Below are positions 17,273 to 26,230 of a DNA stretch of 64,000 nt, piece by piece; the first letter of the stretch is position 1; the number at the start of each line of letters is the position of its first letter. Source of the DNA: VYFG01 sp965203365. GTDB taxonomy: Bacteria > Pseudomonadota > Gammaproteobacteria > Arenicellales > Poriferihabitantaceae. The stretch covers positions 1,488,001 through 1,552,000 of the forward strand of contig OZ241878.1 in NCBI GenBank assembly GCA_965203365.1, in the 5' to 3' direction. The notes under the pieces are model-generated. The model saw only the letters and a list, made by a program, of their open reading frames with translations. It did no database searches and was not told where the DNA came from. A program made the translations under genes and the position numbers.

Positions 17273-17476
17273 TTATTTGCGGTTGTACCGGGCTTGAAAC
17301 CGACCGACTCGGCCAGCTGTATCGACCACCTTCTGCTTGCCCGTATAGAAGGGGTGACAGGCTGAGCAGATTTCGACGTGCAGGTTCCTGCCCAAGGTGG
17401 ACCGGGTCTGGAACGTATTGCCACAGGCGCACATAACCGTGATCTCGCCGTATTCCGGATGAATGCCTGATTTCAT
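17273..17476 (-). CDS. rpmE: 50S ribosomal protein L31, zinc-binding type
   Basis: Large-subunit ribosomal protein of 67 residues. The zinc-binding C+ form is clear: CACG near the N-terminus and CSACHPFYTGKQK in the middle. Length and the FYTGKQK signature are standard. It lies alone between rho and a strong terminator. No zinc-independent paralogue is visible in the window. Confidence 0.97.
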   Translation of the reverse strand: MKSGIHPEYGEITVMCACGNTFQTRSTLGRNLHVEICSACHPFYTGKQKVVDTAGRVGRFQARYNRK

Positions 17477-17600
17477 ATCTGATTCCTCATATAAGGGGGG
17501 CAGAGCTTGGCGATGGTAGAGAAAAAGACGCCTTAATTCAAGTCAAGCGGCCACCCAAGCACTATCTGTTTTTCCCAGTCGCACGGCTCTTCGGGGTCGG

Positions 17601-18944
17601 CTATCGATTCATCGACTTGATGAATTCGGCGTTGTTCTTGGTGACTTTAAGCTTATCGAGGAGGAACTCAATTGCCTGCAGGTCATCCATCGGATGCAAC
17701 AGTTTGCGGAGCAGCCAGATTTTCTGTAATTCAGTCGGGTCGGTCAGCAATTCTTCCCGACGAGTTCCGGAGCGATTGATATTCATGGCCGGATAGACCC
17801 GTTTTTCTGCGATGCGGCGGTCCAGATGAATTTCCATATTCCCGGTCCCCTTGAACTCCTCGTAAATGATATCGTCCATCTTGGAACCGGTATCAATCAG
17901 AGCCGTGGCGAGAATGGTCAAACTGCCCCCTTCCTCGATATTTCTCGCCGCGCCGAAAAACCGCTTCGGTCGTTGCAGGGCATTGGAGTCCACCCCGCCG
18001 GTGAGTACCTTGCCTGAAGCTGGCGCGACGGTATTGTAGGCTCTGGCGAGACGAGTAATGGAGTCCAGCAGGATGACGACATCCTTCTTGTGCTCCACCA
18101 GACGTTTGGCTTTTTCGATCACCATCTCGGCAACCTGAACGTGACGGGCCGCCGGCTCGTCAAAGGTGCTGGACACGACTTCTCCCCGGACAGTGCGCTG
18201 CATCTCGGTCACTTCTTCCGGCCGTTCGTCGATCAGCAGGACCATCAACATCACTTCCGGATTCATCGCCGTAATCGACTGGGCCATCTGCTGGAGCATG
18301 ACGGTCTTCCCGGTTTTGGGCGCGGACACGATCAATCCCCGCTGTCCCTTGCCGATGGGCGCGATCAGGTCAATGACCCGGCCCGTCAGATCTTCGCTGG
18401 AGCCATTTTCGCGTTCCAGTTTCAGGCACTCCTCCGGGTGCAGAGGAGTCAGGTTTTCAAACAGGATTTTCCGTTTCGCTTCCTCGGGCGACTGAAAATT
18501 GATCTGTTCGACTTTCAGCAGCGCAAAATAGCGCTCTGATTCCTTGGGTGGACGCACCTGTCCAGAAACCGTATCCCCCGTCCGCAACCCGAACCGTCGG
18601 ATCTGACTGGGCGACATGTAGATATCATCCGGGCCCGCGAGATAGGAAGAGGTGGCTGATCGCAGAAACCCGAAACCGTCCTGCAAAATCTCGACTACCC
18701 CTTCGCCCATAATTCTTTGGCCCTTGCGAGCCTGGGCCTTGAGAATGGCAAAGATCTGGTCTTGCTTCCTCAGTCGCGTGATGTGGTCGAGATTCAGTTC
18801 TCGAGCCAGTTCCGCCAGCTGGATGGGCTTTTTCTCCTTGAGTTCAGTCAGACTGATGGGCGGGAGATCCTGGAATTCCTGTGACAGATGCTGTCTGGGC
18901 AGATTCCGGTGTGTCTTGGGTTTGACTTCTGGGCTGATCGACAT
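17601..18944 (-). CDS. rho: Transcription termination factor Rho
   Basis: Hexameric RNA helicase that ends transcription at Rho-dependent sites. The 447-residue protein has an N-terminal extension of about 30 residues compared with E. coli Rho (419). The LNLTELK-like segment is replaced by ISLTELKEKKPIQLAELARE. The RNA-binding cold-shock domain shows GVVEILQDGFGFLRS, and the ATPase core has SAPKTGKTVMLQQ and VVILLDSITRLARAYN. It ends AEFIKSMNR. An in-frame Met downstream could also serve as start, so the N-terminal extension is not certain. Confidence 0.98.
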   Translation of the reverse strand: MSISPEVKPKTHRNLPRQHLSQEFQDLPPISLTELKEKKPIQLAELARELNLDHITRLRKQDQIFAILKAQARKGQRIMGEGVVEILQDGFGFLRSATSSYLAGPDDIYMSPSQIRRFGLRTGDTVSGQVRPPKESERYFALLKVEQINFQSPEEAKRKILFENLTPLHPEECLKLERENGSSEDLTGRVIDLIAPIGKGQRGLIVSAPKTGKTVMLQQMAQSITAMNPEVMLMVLLIDERPEEVTEMQRTVRGEVVSSTFDEPAARHVQVAEMVIEKAKRLVEHKKDVVILLDSITRLARAYNTVAPASGKVLTGGVDSNALQRPKRFFGAARNIEEGGSLTILATALIDTGSKMDDIIYEEFKGTGNMEIHLDRRIAEKRVYPAMNINRSGTRREELLTDPTELQKIWLLRKLLHPMDDLQAIEFLLDKLKVTKNNAEFIKSMNR

Positions 18945-19253
18945 AGGGAAGATCTTACGTGTTGAATGGATGCGCTGAACCTTGCGCTCTAGGTGGCTGG
19001 TGATCCGGCAGGGTTCGGAATATTCCCGCCGTTCAATTATTTCTGGTGCAGTCGGAACAACTGCCTGGAGGATGCGATTACTGGGGGATGATAATACTGT
19101 AAAGGACAGATGTCCAGCACTGGCGAAGTATTGCAGTATTCGCGCGACGATTCAACCGGAAATTCCCCTGATACCTACCGAGCCCAAGCCTTGGCATCGG
19201 TTTCTGGATCCTTCGTCCATTTTGCACAGGCCAGGACTTGATTCAAACCTCTC
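18945..19253. other. trxA-rho intergenic region
   Basis: 309 bases between trxA and rho, both on the minus strand, so the region should hold the rho promoter and leader. In E. coli this leader carries autoregulatory termination sites. Such sites are C-rich and unstructured and cannot be called by eye. No T-tract hairpin was found. Confidence 0.4.
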
Positions 19254-19583
19254 TTATTCGATATTGCTATTGATGAACGTCATCAGCTGAGACTTTGAGA
19301 CCGCACCGACCTTGGTGTCCTCGACATTGCCATCCTTGAATAGCATCAAGGTCGGGATGCCACGAATATTGAATTTGGGTGGTGTTTCGGGATTGTCATC
19401 AATGTTAAGCTTGGCAATCTTCAACCTGGCACCATATTCGTCAGCCAGTTCGTCCAATATCGGCGCAATCATCTTACAGGGTCCACACCACTCGGCCCAA
19501 TAATCGACCAGAACAGGGACATCGGAATTCAATACTTCTTCAGCGAAACAGGCATCGCTGATATGAACAATTTTGTTGGACAT
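19254..19583 (-). CDS. trxA: Thioredoxin 1
   Basis: Small dithiol redox protein that reduces ribonucleotide reductase, PAPS reductase and other targets. The 109 residues contain the active site WCGPCK (Cys33, Cys36), the buried Asp in VLVDYWAEW, and the cis-proline loop IRGIPTLMLFKDG. It sits between the divergent rhlB and rho, the same arrangement as in enterobacteria. Confidence 0.98.
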   Translation of the reverse strand: MSNKIVHISDACFAEEVLNSDVPVLVDYWAEWCGPCKMIAPILDELADEYGARLKIAKLNIDDNPETPPKFNIRGIPTLMLFKDGNVEDTKVGAVSKSQLMTFINSNIE

Positions 19584-19706
19584 GGGATAACATTAGGTCT
19601 GGGGATGGATCACCGTAATATGCAGGTACCGGTTGTTTGAATCAAGGCATATTTTACACGAATCCCCCCTTCCGACCTGATCAAGCAATGAAGGTCAAGA
19701 TCACGT

Positions 19707-21206
19707 ATGACAGAACATCACCTGACCGATCAGAAGTTTAGTGCGCTGCCACTGGATGAACGCCTGCTGCGGGGCGTGGAAGAAGCCGGTTTTGAATTTT
19801 GCACGCCGATCCAGGCAGAATCCCTTCCACATGCATTGAACGGATCGGATGTGGCCGGACAAGCCAAGACCGGTACCGGAAAAACCATTGCATTTCTGCT
19901 CGCCTGCTGCCATCGGCTGTTAACCCACCAGCCCTTGCCTGGATATCGCCAAGGTGAACCCCGCGCCTTGATCCTGGCTCCCACACGCGAACTGGCCATC
20001 CAGATTCACAAAGATGCCCTGCTGCTCAATCAGCATACCGGACTTAACATCGGGCTGATTTATGGCGGAACCGGTTATCAGGAACAAAAGCACATTTTGT
20101 CGGGAGACAACGACATTGTGGTCGGCACACCTGGCCGTCTGATCGACTTTTATCGCCAGAACCTCTATACCCTCAAGCATGCGGAAGTGGCCATTCTGGA
20201 TGAAGCGGACCGAATGTTCGACCTCGGCTTCATCCGCGACATCCGATACCTGCTTCGCCGGATGCCGCCCGCCCCACAACGGCTGAACCTGCTGTTTTCC
20301 GCCACTTTGTCCTATCGTGTCATGGAACTCGCCTATGAGCATATGAACGACCCGATGGAAATCCGAATTGACAGCGACGAAGTCGTGGCCGATCGGGTGA
20401 AGGAAACCAGCTACTACCCCGGTGATGATGAAAAGTTGCCCCTTCTGGTCAATCTGCTGAAACGAATTTCCTCGGACCGCGTACTCGTCTTTGTCAACAC
20501 CCGTCACGCCGCCGAAGAAGTATCCGATGTCTTGGAGGCAAACGGGATCAACAGTGGTACCTTGTCCGGCGATGTGCACCAAAAGAAACGGGAAAAGCTG
20601 TTGACCCACTTCAAGGAAGGAAAAAAACGGGTCCTGGTGGCTACCGATGTCGCGGCCCGCGGCCTCCATATTCCGTCCGTTGGGCATGTGTTCAACTATG
20701 ATCTTCCTCAAGATGCCGAAGACTATGTGCATCGTGTGGGTCGGACCGCCCGGGCGGGCGCCAGTGGAGAAGCCATCAGCTTCATCTGCGGGAAATATGC
20801 CTACTCCATTATGGAAATCGAGGCATTCATCGGCCACAAGTTGCCAAAAACCCAAATTGAGCCCGACCTGCTAGCCCCCGTCCAGACAGTGACGGACCGA
20901 AAACGAGTCAAACGGGAAAAGAAAGCCGCCTCCAGGGCAAAGTCGAGTGAACGACACCCCGAACCATCTCGTCAGAAAGCCGATGGGCCCCATCCCGCTG
21001 CGAACAAAGAGGCCGCCTTGCCACTTACGGAAAGCCCGACGGAACCCCAACCCATTGCACCGACCGGGGAAATCGATGCGGAAGAGGTATCCCAAGTGTT
21101 GAAGAATAAGAAAGTGTCCAACCCCCCCATGAAGGACAACCGCCAACATCCTGTCTCCACCAGACGATTCAGCCGCAAATTTGGTGAGCTCCCTGCCGTG
21201 GGGTAA
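19707..21206 (+). CDS. rhlB: DEAD-box ATP-dependent RNA helicase RhlB
   Basis: DEAD-box helicase that, in E. coli, works in the RNA degradosome. The 499 residues include the Q motif FCTPIQAESLP, motif I AKTGTGKT (53-60), DEAD at 165-168, SAT (LFSATLSY), and the C-terminal ARGLHIPSV and HRVGRTARAG motifs. It is about 80 residues longer than E. coli RhlB because of a low-complexity, charged tail rich in Lys, Pro and Ser after residue 395. That tail probably binds RNA or protein partners. The divergent trxA/rho context supports the name. Confidence 0.95.
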   Translation: MTEHHLTDQKFSALPLDERLLRGVEEAGFEFCTPIQAESLPHALNGSDVAGQAKTGTGKTIAFLLACCHRLLTHQPLPGYRQGEPRALILAPTRELAIQIHKDALLLNQHTGLNIGLIYGGTGYQEQKHILSGDNDIVVGTPGRLIDFYRQNLYTLKHAEVAILDEADRMFDLGFIRDIRYLLRRMPPAPQRLNLLFSATLSYRVMELAYEHMNDPMEIRIDSDEVVADRVKETSYYPGDDEKLPLLVNLLKRISSDRVLVFVNTRHAAEEVSDVLEANGINSGTLSGDVHQKKREKLLTHFKEGKKRVLVATDVAARGLHIPSVGHVFNYDLPQDAEDYVHRVGRTARAGASGEAISFICGKYAYSIMEIEAFIGHKLPKTQIEPDLLAPVQTVTDRKRVKREKKAASRAKSSERHPEPSRQKADGPHPAANKEAALPLTESPTEPQPIAPTGEIDAEEVSQVLKNKKVSNPPMKDNRQHPVSTRRFSRKFGELPAVG

Positions 21207-21220
21207 CTTGCCATACCCAC

Positions 21221-21240
21221 CAACCGAGGTCTTTCGGTTG
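21221..21240. repeat. Short hairpin downstream of rhlB
   Basis: Inverted repeat CAACCGA / TCGGTTG with a 6-base loop, 15 bases after the rhlB stop and between convergent genes. No T-tract follows on the plus strand, so a rho-independent terminator call would be weak. It may act with Rho or as a 3' stability element. Confidence 0.35.
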
Positions 21241-21409
21241 ACGGCAAACCCGGTTGGGGCTGGTCCGCGAATTTCGGGCAGTTCTACCCGAGGCGGGCCC
21301 AGGGTCATGACCGGATGATTGTGCCGCCAAGGATGGGCAAGGTGCGCAGAATCCTGGAGAGCAGGATCACGGATACGCTTTTGAGGGCCGCCCGGGGGTC
21401 GCTTTGGGA

Positions 21410-22660
21410 TTAGAAGCTCTTGCTGGCCCGAATATTGACCTTCCTTGAGTCCTGCATGGAACCGAACCCTTCGACATCCTTTTCGACCAGTTCAATACCT
21501 ACCCGGGTGCTGGGCCACGGAGTCCAAGTGTATCCAAGATGAATGGTGTCCAACGTCTCCACGCCATGCGGAGGGGTTTCCGAATCCGATGAAAAACGAT
21601 TCATGGAGAGATGAATATTCGAGTTTTCACTCAGCCGATAATTCAAGGCGGGATTGATGTTGATGGAATTTCCCGATTGCAGGTACCGGGTGGCCGCAAT
21701 GGCCGCCTCACGATCCCCTTGGCGGCCAAGAATGAAGCTGTCAATGCTGTTGCCCAAAGTCATGCTAATCGCAGCAAATAGATCTCCGAACCGCCAACCC
21801 CCAAACAGATTCATACCCCAACCCGTCGTTTCCTGGATAGAGCCGGAATTTTGATCATCCACAAGCTCCAGTTCGCGGCCCATCGCGGAAATCCCGTACA
21901 GACTTCGCTGTTCATCGGTGCTGCCACGCCAGGACACCACCAAGCTGGATGAAAGGGGGGCTCCACCTGCCTTTTGTACATCATCCTGGGACATATCCAG
22001 CGATAGGTTGTGTCCCACCAATTCATAGTTGCCTTCCAGGGTCAACTTGATTTCGCCAAGCTCACTTCGGGTCGCCCAAGACAACTGGTCTGTCGTCAGT
22101 CCGCGGGTAACGAGCATGTCTCCCATAGAGGGCAAAAAGTCCTGAAAATCACTCCAGTTCTTGCCGACCGTCAAGGTGCCTTCCGAACCCGATAGCGAGG
22201 TGGAAACGCGGCGGATATGAATGTCCTCGATTTCCAGAGCGGGATCATCGACCAGTGAGAGGTCAACCCCCGGATGACCATGCGTCACAGAACCGCTTTT
22301 CGACGTTTCAAACTCCAGTACAGACGACACCGTCACTCCTGTGGTCGCCTGATCGGGCAGGACAACACCCGAGGCATCGGCCGAACCGGCATATTGCCCG
22401 GTGCCGGAATAGACACGACACGGGCCCAAGGAGGATCCGTCCACCACCGCACCGATACCCTGGCAATTTATACTCAATGGTTCCAAAGTCACCTCACCAC
22501 GGCCCGAAACGCTCGGGCTGTCGGCCTGGACATAGGGCACACCCAGCAGCAGGAACGAGGACAGAACGATCACCTTGAGGGTCAGTCCAACCCTTCCGAC
22601 CGGCGGCCGCCTATTTGACAGCAACCCATTGATGGAACCTGGATGTAGAGAAATCAACAT
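21410..22660 (-). CDS. Outer-membrane porin-like beta-barrel protein
   Basis: A 416-residue protein with a signal peptide (hydrophobic core VIVLSSFLLLGVPYVQA at about 30-46) after a long N-terminal lead, so the real start may be further in. The mature part contains a stretch typical of DcaP-like porins, LTVGKNWSDFQDF, and alternating polar/non-polar strands such as INPALNYRLSENSNIHLSM. It ends in SKSF, whose C-terminal Phe is the usual outer-membrane beta-barrel assembly signal. Two cysteines (INCQGIG and GPCRVYS) may form a loop disulfide. It stands alone, so the solute is unknown. Confidence 0.7.
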   Translation of the reverse strand: MLISLHPGSINGLLSNRRPPVGRVGLTLKVIVLSSFLLLGVPYVQADSPSVSGRGEVTLEPLSINCQGIGAVVDGSSLGPCRVYSGTGQYAGSADASGVVLPDQATTGVTVSSVLEFETSKSGSVTHGHPGVDLSLVDDPALEIEDIHIRRVSTSLSGSEGTLTVGKNWSDFQDFLPSMGDMLVTRGLTTDQLSWATRSELGEIKLTLEGNYELVGHNLSLDMSQDDVQKAGGAPLSSSLVVSWRGSTDEQRSLYGISAMGRELELVDDQNSGSIQETTGWGMNLFGGWRFGDLFAAISMTLGNSIDSFILGRQGDREAAIAATRYLQSGNSININPALNYRLSENSNIHLSMNRFSSDSETPPHGVETLDTIHLGYTWTPWPSTRVGIELVEKDVEGFGSMQDSRKVNIRASKSF

Positions 22661-23180
22661 TGGAATTCCGGATCGGTTTTTTTCTCAAACAGATGTAAGG
22701 ATTTCTCGGCAAATCAATTATGCGGTTCGCAACCGCTATTTCTGAACCCATGGCGTCGAGCTTTACCCGATTGAATCAGGACTACCTGCTGAGCCCCAAC
22801 CAACGACAAAATGACCCAACTCAACACACTATCATTCTACACGATTGCGAAGTCCATAGGGCAACTAGACCAAGCATATCACATCTCTTGAGAAAAAATA
22901 CATCCATTTTTGCGTCAATCCGATATGAAACTGGCCAATATGAAACTTAGTTCATGTGATACTTAAGAATAACATCGTCTTTATTGGATTGGGTCCTTGT
23001 CTCAGCCCAGTTCTGATCAATTTTCGCTTCTGTGGCCGGATTTCGTGATCACAATCAACGAGTCAAGCGCCAGAAAAGACACCACATCGCGGAACCTGCG
23101 ATGAGGGAAGCGGGTGAAGCATACCGGCAATCCGTTATACCGGCGACGCATGAATGTCAGTATCAGTGGGATATATCCGG
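22661..23180. other. Intergenic region at the left edge of accessory DNA
   Basis: About 520 bases upstream of the porin-like gene. The first 300 bases are AT-richer and probably carry the porin promoter. No ORF with recognisable content was found. The stretch leads into a series of gene remnants (ParE and integrase fragments), so it may include an old insertion boundary. Confidence 0.35.
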
Positions 23181-23363
23181 CTATTTCAGATGGTGTCGTG
23201 GATCCTGGCGGCCATGTAGGATACGGATGATTTCAACTTTTCTGGCGGTCAGCCGATAAAACCGGGTATGGCGTTTGACAGGCAGGCTTCTCACACCTGG
23301 TAAGAACTCGGGGTGCTCAATGTCCATTAGTGGTGGCTGAGTCAGTAACCAGAATTGTTCCCG
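23181..23363 (-). pseudogene. Truncated RelE/ParE-family toxin (C-terminal part)
   Basis: The last 60 codons match the C-terminal half of ParE-type toxins: REQFWLLTQPPL, then HPEFLPGVRSLPVKRHTRFY and VEIIRILHGRQDPRHHL. Full-length family members have about 40 more residues at the N-terminus. Here the upstream frame (23364-23489) is unrelated Arg/Pro-rich sequence, so the gene is cut. No antitoxin gene is adjacent. It is probably a non-functional remnant left by insertion or deletion. Confidence 0.7.
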
Positions 23364-23663
23364 ACTTCCACTCCGAAGTGCAACACTAGCCGCGCTCCCG
23401 GAATGAGGGCGCCGCCCGAAGGGAGGAAGCGCGGCGCGGACGGTCCCCACGGGTTCACCCAATGCCCGAATCCATGGAGACACGGCCACCTGGCTGAAAT
23501 CCAGTCACCGCCCGATCGAACGAAAGCCCAACCCTTCCAAGGATCGGTTCAATGCCAATTGGCGCAGTGTTGCCTGGCGGGCCCCTAACCTAGGCTCCCG
23601 CGGATAATTGAGAGTGGCAGGCCTTTGCCCGGCGAGGGCGCACATCTGACGGACCTGCAGAAG

Positions 23664-23896
23664 CCATGACGGCGGGTGCGCAGGGCTGCGGGGCTGGAGG
23701 ACGTGTGCATTCACGACCTCAGGCACACGTTCGCGTCGAAGGTGGTGATGGGCGGCGAGAGCCTGCCGATGGTGGGACGCATCCTCGGCCACACCCAGGC
23801 CCAGACCACCGTCCGCACGCCCATCTCGCCGACGACCCGTTGCGCAAGGCATCCGAGCGCATCGCCTCATCGCTGAAGGAGGCGATGAACGGCTGA
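23664..23896 (+). pseudogene. C-terminal fragment of a tyrosine recombinase (integrase), frameshifted
   Basis: Fragment of a phage or island integrase. One frame reads RRAAGLEDVCIHDLRHTFAS and LPMVGRILGHTQAQTT, giving the conserved His-x-x-Arg and Gly-His of the catalytic domain. The next frame continues HAHLADDPLRKASERIASS and ends KEAMNG. A single base is missing between 23816 and 23817, at the codon that should be the nucleophilic tyrosine (usual ARYAHLADDP). The N-terminal two thirds are absent. The fragment shows that an integrative element once sat here. Confidence 0.8.
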
Positions 23897-23996
23897 AGGG
23901 TCCCCGGCATCCCGAATACGTCCCGGCAACGGGGTTCCTGTCGATGAACCGCACTTCACGGCGACCGAGGCGATTGATGCTGATTGCCACTGCGAC

Positions 23997-24440
23997 TCAG
24001 TGTGCTTCGACGATCTTCAGATGCGGGTTCGGCCGGTCGCTTCGGGGGAGGAGGCGGCTTATACGGCGGTCCAGCGTCGCCAGGCACCCGGAGTTTGCCC
24101 TTGCAAGGGACAACAGGTAGGCATCGGTCACCTGACGATGTCCAACGATCCGGATATCGGTGGAAAAGCCGGCTGACGCACAGTCGATGTCATCAGACCA
24201 GAATTCGTGCCCGTCCATGGCGGTGATGTTCCGTAGCAGGGAAAGCGCCGTGGGCGGCGAAACCGCGTCCGAAGTGAACGCCGGGTTGGAAGACAGGCGG
24301 ACAAACCCGAGCTGTGTCAGCGGGCAGGTGGCCCAGCCGGTCGAGGCTTCCCGCTTGAACCATGCGTGTGCTGGCTCGTGATGGACATGCGACGGCCACG
24401 CCAAGGCGAGCAGCAGATTGAGATCAAGCAGGAAGGTCAA
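23997..24440 (-). CDS. PIN-domain toxin (VapC family)
   Basis: PIN-domain ribonuclease toxin of 147 residues. The start MTFLLDLNLLLALAWPSHVH has the first catalytic Asp, a Glu/Asp-rich centre (FWSDDIDCASAGF) follows, and HRQVTDAYLLSLARANSG holds the later Asp. Then LATLDRRISRLLP. It belongs to the branch beginning LLDxNxLLALAWPxHVHH. It overlaps the upstream antitoxin gene by 4 bases (24437-24440), the usual order of antitoxin then toxin. The pair appears intact, unlike most neighbours. Confidence 0.88.
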   Translation of the reverse strand: MTFLLDLNLLLALAWPSHVHHEPAHAWFKREASTGWATCPLTQLGFVRLSSNPAFTSDAVSPPTALSLLRNITAMDGHEFWSDDIDCASAGFSTDIRIVGHRQVTDAYLLSLARANSGCLATLDRRISRLLPRSDRPNPHLKIVEAH

Positions 24441-24664
24441 GGTTGGTCTTCGTACCGCCTGACGCGATCAAGGGTCAGGACGGTGCCGTCGCGAGAGATG
24501 TCGAACACCGGGAATCCCTTGCGCTTGCGCGGCCCTGCGCCTGCCGGCTGCAATCCGCGCCGCGCCAGGTCGGACAGCACCGCCCCTACCGAGAGGTTTC
24601 GCTCTCCCGCAATCGACCTGGCCGCCTCAAGAATCTCGTCGTCGATGTTCAGCGTTGTTCTCAT
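24437..24664 (-). CDS. Ribbon-helix-helix antitoxin partner of the PIN toxin
   Basis: Antitoxin of 75 residues with the RHH-like N-terminus MRTTLNIDDEILEAARSIA and a following SVGAVLSDLARRGL helix. The C-terminal part (RKRKGFPVFDISRDGTVLT) is expected to wrap the PIN toxin. ATG 24664 is chosen over the upstream in-frame start at 24700 because it begins the canonical RTTLNIDD strand. The stop overlaps the toxin start, so translation is probably coupled. Confidence 0.85.
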   Translation of the reverse strand: MRTTLNIDDEILEAARSIAGERNLSVGAVLSDLARRGLQPAGAGPRKRKGFPVFDISRDGTVLTLDRVRRYEDQP

Positions 24665-24934
24665 GACGGTATACCTACCATGTTGATGTCTTGATGTCAA
24701 GGTGCGCAGATGCGCGATGACGTAAGGATTTATGTGTCAGGTGGGAGTGGGGTACTCCCTGTGGTTCACGACAACCGCAAGAAAGAGCACCCCGATGCCA
24801 CAGCAAGCTGTAACGATTGAGAGCTTACCGCAGGCCTTTGAGGTGATGAAAGAGATGCAGGCAGAGGTGACGTAAGGAGCGACGATCCTGGAACCGGCAG
24901 GGACATTCAGCGGATGCGGCATCACGCAGTCTTG
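24665..24934. other. Spacer between the toxin-antitoxin pair and the broken R-M gene
   Basis: 270 bases, probably with the antitoxin promoter. A short plus-strand frame from 24795 reads MPQQAVTIESLPQAFEVMKE and stops after about 26 codons. It could be the tail of a deleted gene but matches nothing I recognise. Confidence 0.3.
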
Positions 24935-26227
24935 CTACTCGCTTGTTTCATCCCGGTCAATGCGCAGTCGGGCGTAGGCCGCCTTGATCATCTCCTTGAG
25001 CGCCGTGACCCCATCAGGATTGAGGCGGGGGTCGCGATGGATGATCGACGATATCTGATCCAGGGAACTGGGCGCACCGAGCCTGGCAACTGATTCGCTG
25101 CGCATGAAATGGTCGGCAGCCATGCCGAGCCAAGCAGTTAGCGCAGCCAAGCTGTTGACGTCGGGCTGACAGCCCTGAGAAAGGCGAGTCAACGTCACCG
25201 CGCTCACTCCAGATTCCGTGGCAACATCCTTCCAGGTAAGCCGCCGAGAACGCCGTTGGCCGTCCATCGCAGCGTGCAGGGCCGCGACATCGAACCGGGT
25301 TTCACCTTGGAATTGCTGCAGCGCGAAGAGGCGCCCTCTGTCGCGGCGCCCCTTTATTCGCTCAAACTCCGCCCATAGATCGTCCATGAACAGAGGCTCG
25401 ATCACCTTGAGGATGTTCTTCTCGGTAGTGTAGTGGGCACCTTGGGCGCGACGTTCTTCCGGATCCATCACAGACTGGAACAGCGCACCAAAAATTGAGG
25501 GTGAAATACTCGACCAGTCGAAGCGGCAGACATCCAACAGTTTCTCACGCATCTCCGCATCGAAAGCCGGGATACGCAAGAGTCCATCAAACAGACCGCC
25601 ATTGATGTAGGGGAAACGGGCCAGAACCTCGTCACGCGTCGCCAGTCGCTTCTCCTGTGGTGTATTCAGCACCTGGAACAGTTCGGTCAGTTGCGCACCA
25701 AGGTGCGTTCCATCCTCTTTCGTACGGGTCTCAATATACTCCAGAAAAATGTCTCGCGGCTCAAACACTCCGGTATCGTCCGCGAACAAACAGAACACGA
25801 TGCGAACCAGGAAACATTCGAGATCGTGGCCTTGGTAACCGGTCTCTAACAGGGCATCATGCAGACGACCAACCAGTTCCGCTGCTTCGATATTCGCTGG
25901 GTCCTGATCGCGGAATACTCGTCTCTCCTGGCCCAGAATGAAACCGAGTGCCTGGACATGCTCCGGCAAATCCGAAAGCGGGAAGGAAACTCTCTGTCTT
26001 TCATCCAGATCGTACAACTCGAACGTTTTGAAGTCGCTGACCAAGATATAGCGCGGGCGTTTCCGCACATGCTCCTCTTAGCGGGCGACGCTGCGTCGCT
26101 GAACCCCGAAAATCGCGAAGAAGGCATTGTAGAAGCTCTGCGTCTCTCCCTTCTCATAGGACGCATACTGCCACTCATTGACAAAATTAGCAGCGCGGGC
26201 GCGAATCTCGTTCCACGATAGACGCAT
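24935..26227 (-). pseudogene. Decayed MmeI/YeeA-type DNA methyltransferase-endonuclease fused to an XRE-type HTH domain
   Basis: The start (ATG 26227) reads MRLSWNEIRARAANFVNEWQ, the usual N-terminus of single-chain type IIL methyltransferase-nucleases. A TAA at 26078-26080 replaces the Tyr of the usual VARYEEHV. Six codons after it, about 40 residues of the normal protein are missing (HVRK joins directly to RPRYILVSDF), and these would include the nuclease E-x-K segment. The frame then matches the family until RDRGRLFALQQFQ, short of the methyltransferase SAM and NPPY motifs. From there it continues in frame into a different protein: RRLTWKDVATESGVSAVTL, an XRE-family HTH, plus about 60 residues. 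The 377-codon part from GTG 26068 could still be made, but no methylation or cleavage is expected. Confidence 0.85.
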
Positions 26228-26230
26228 GGA

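Noticed and set aside
18982..19290. 102-codon plus-strand frame in the rho leader
   Set aside because: Overlaps the end of trxA on the opposite strand and has no recognisable content.
21221..21240. Strong terminator after rhlB
   Set aside because: The stem is real, but there is no T-tract, so it is listed only as a short hairpin.
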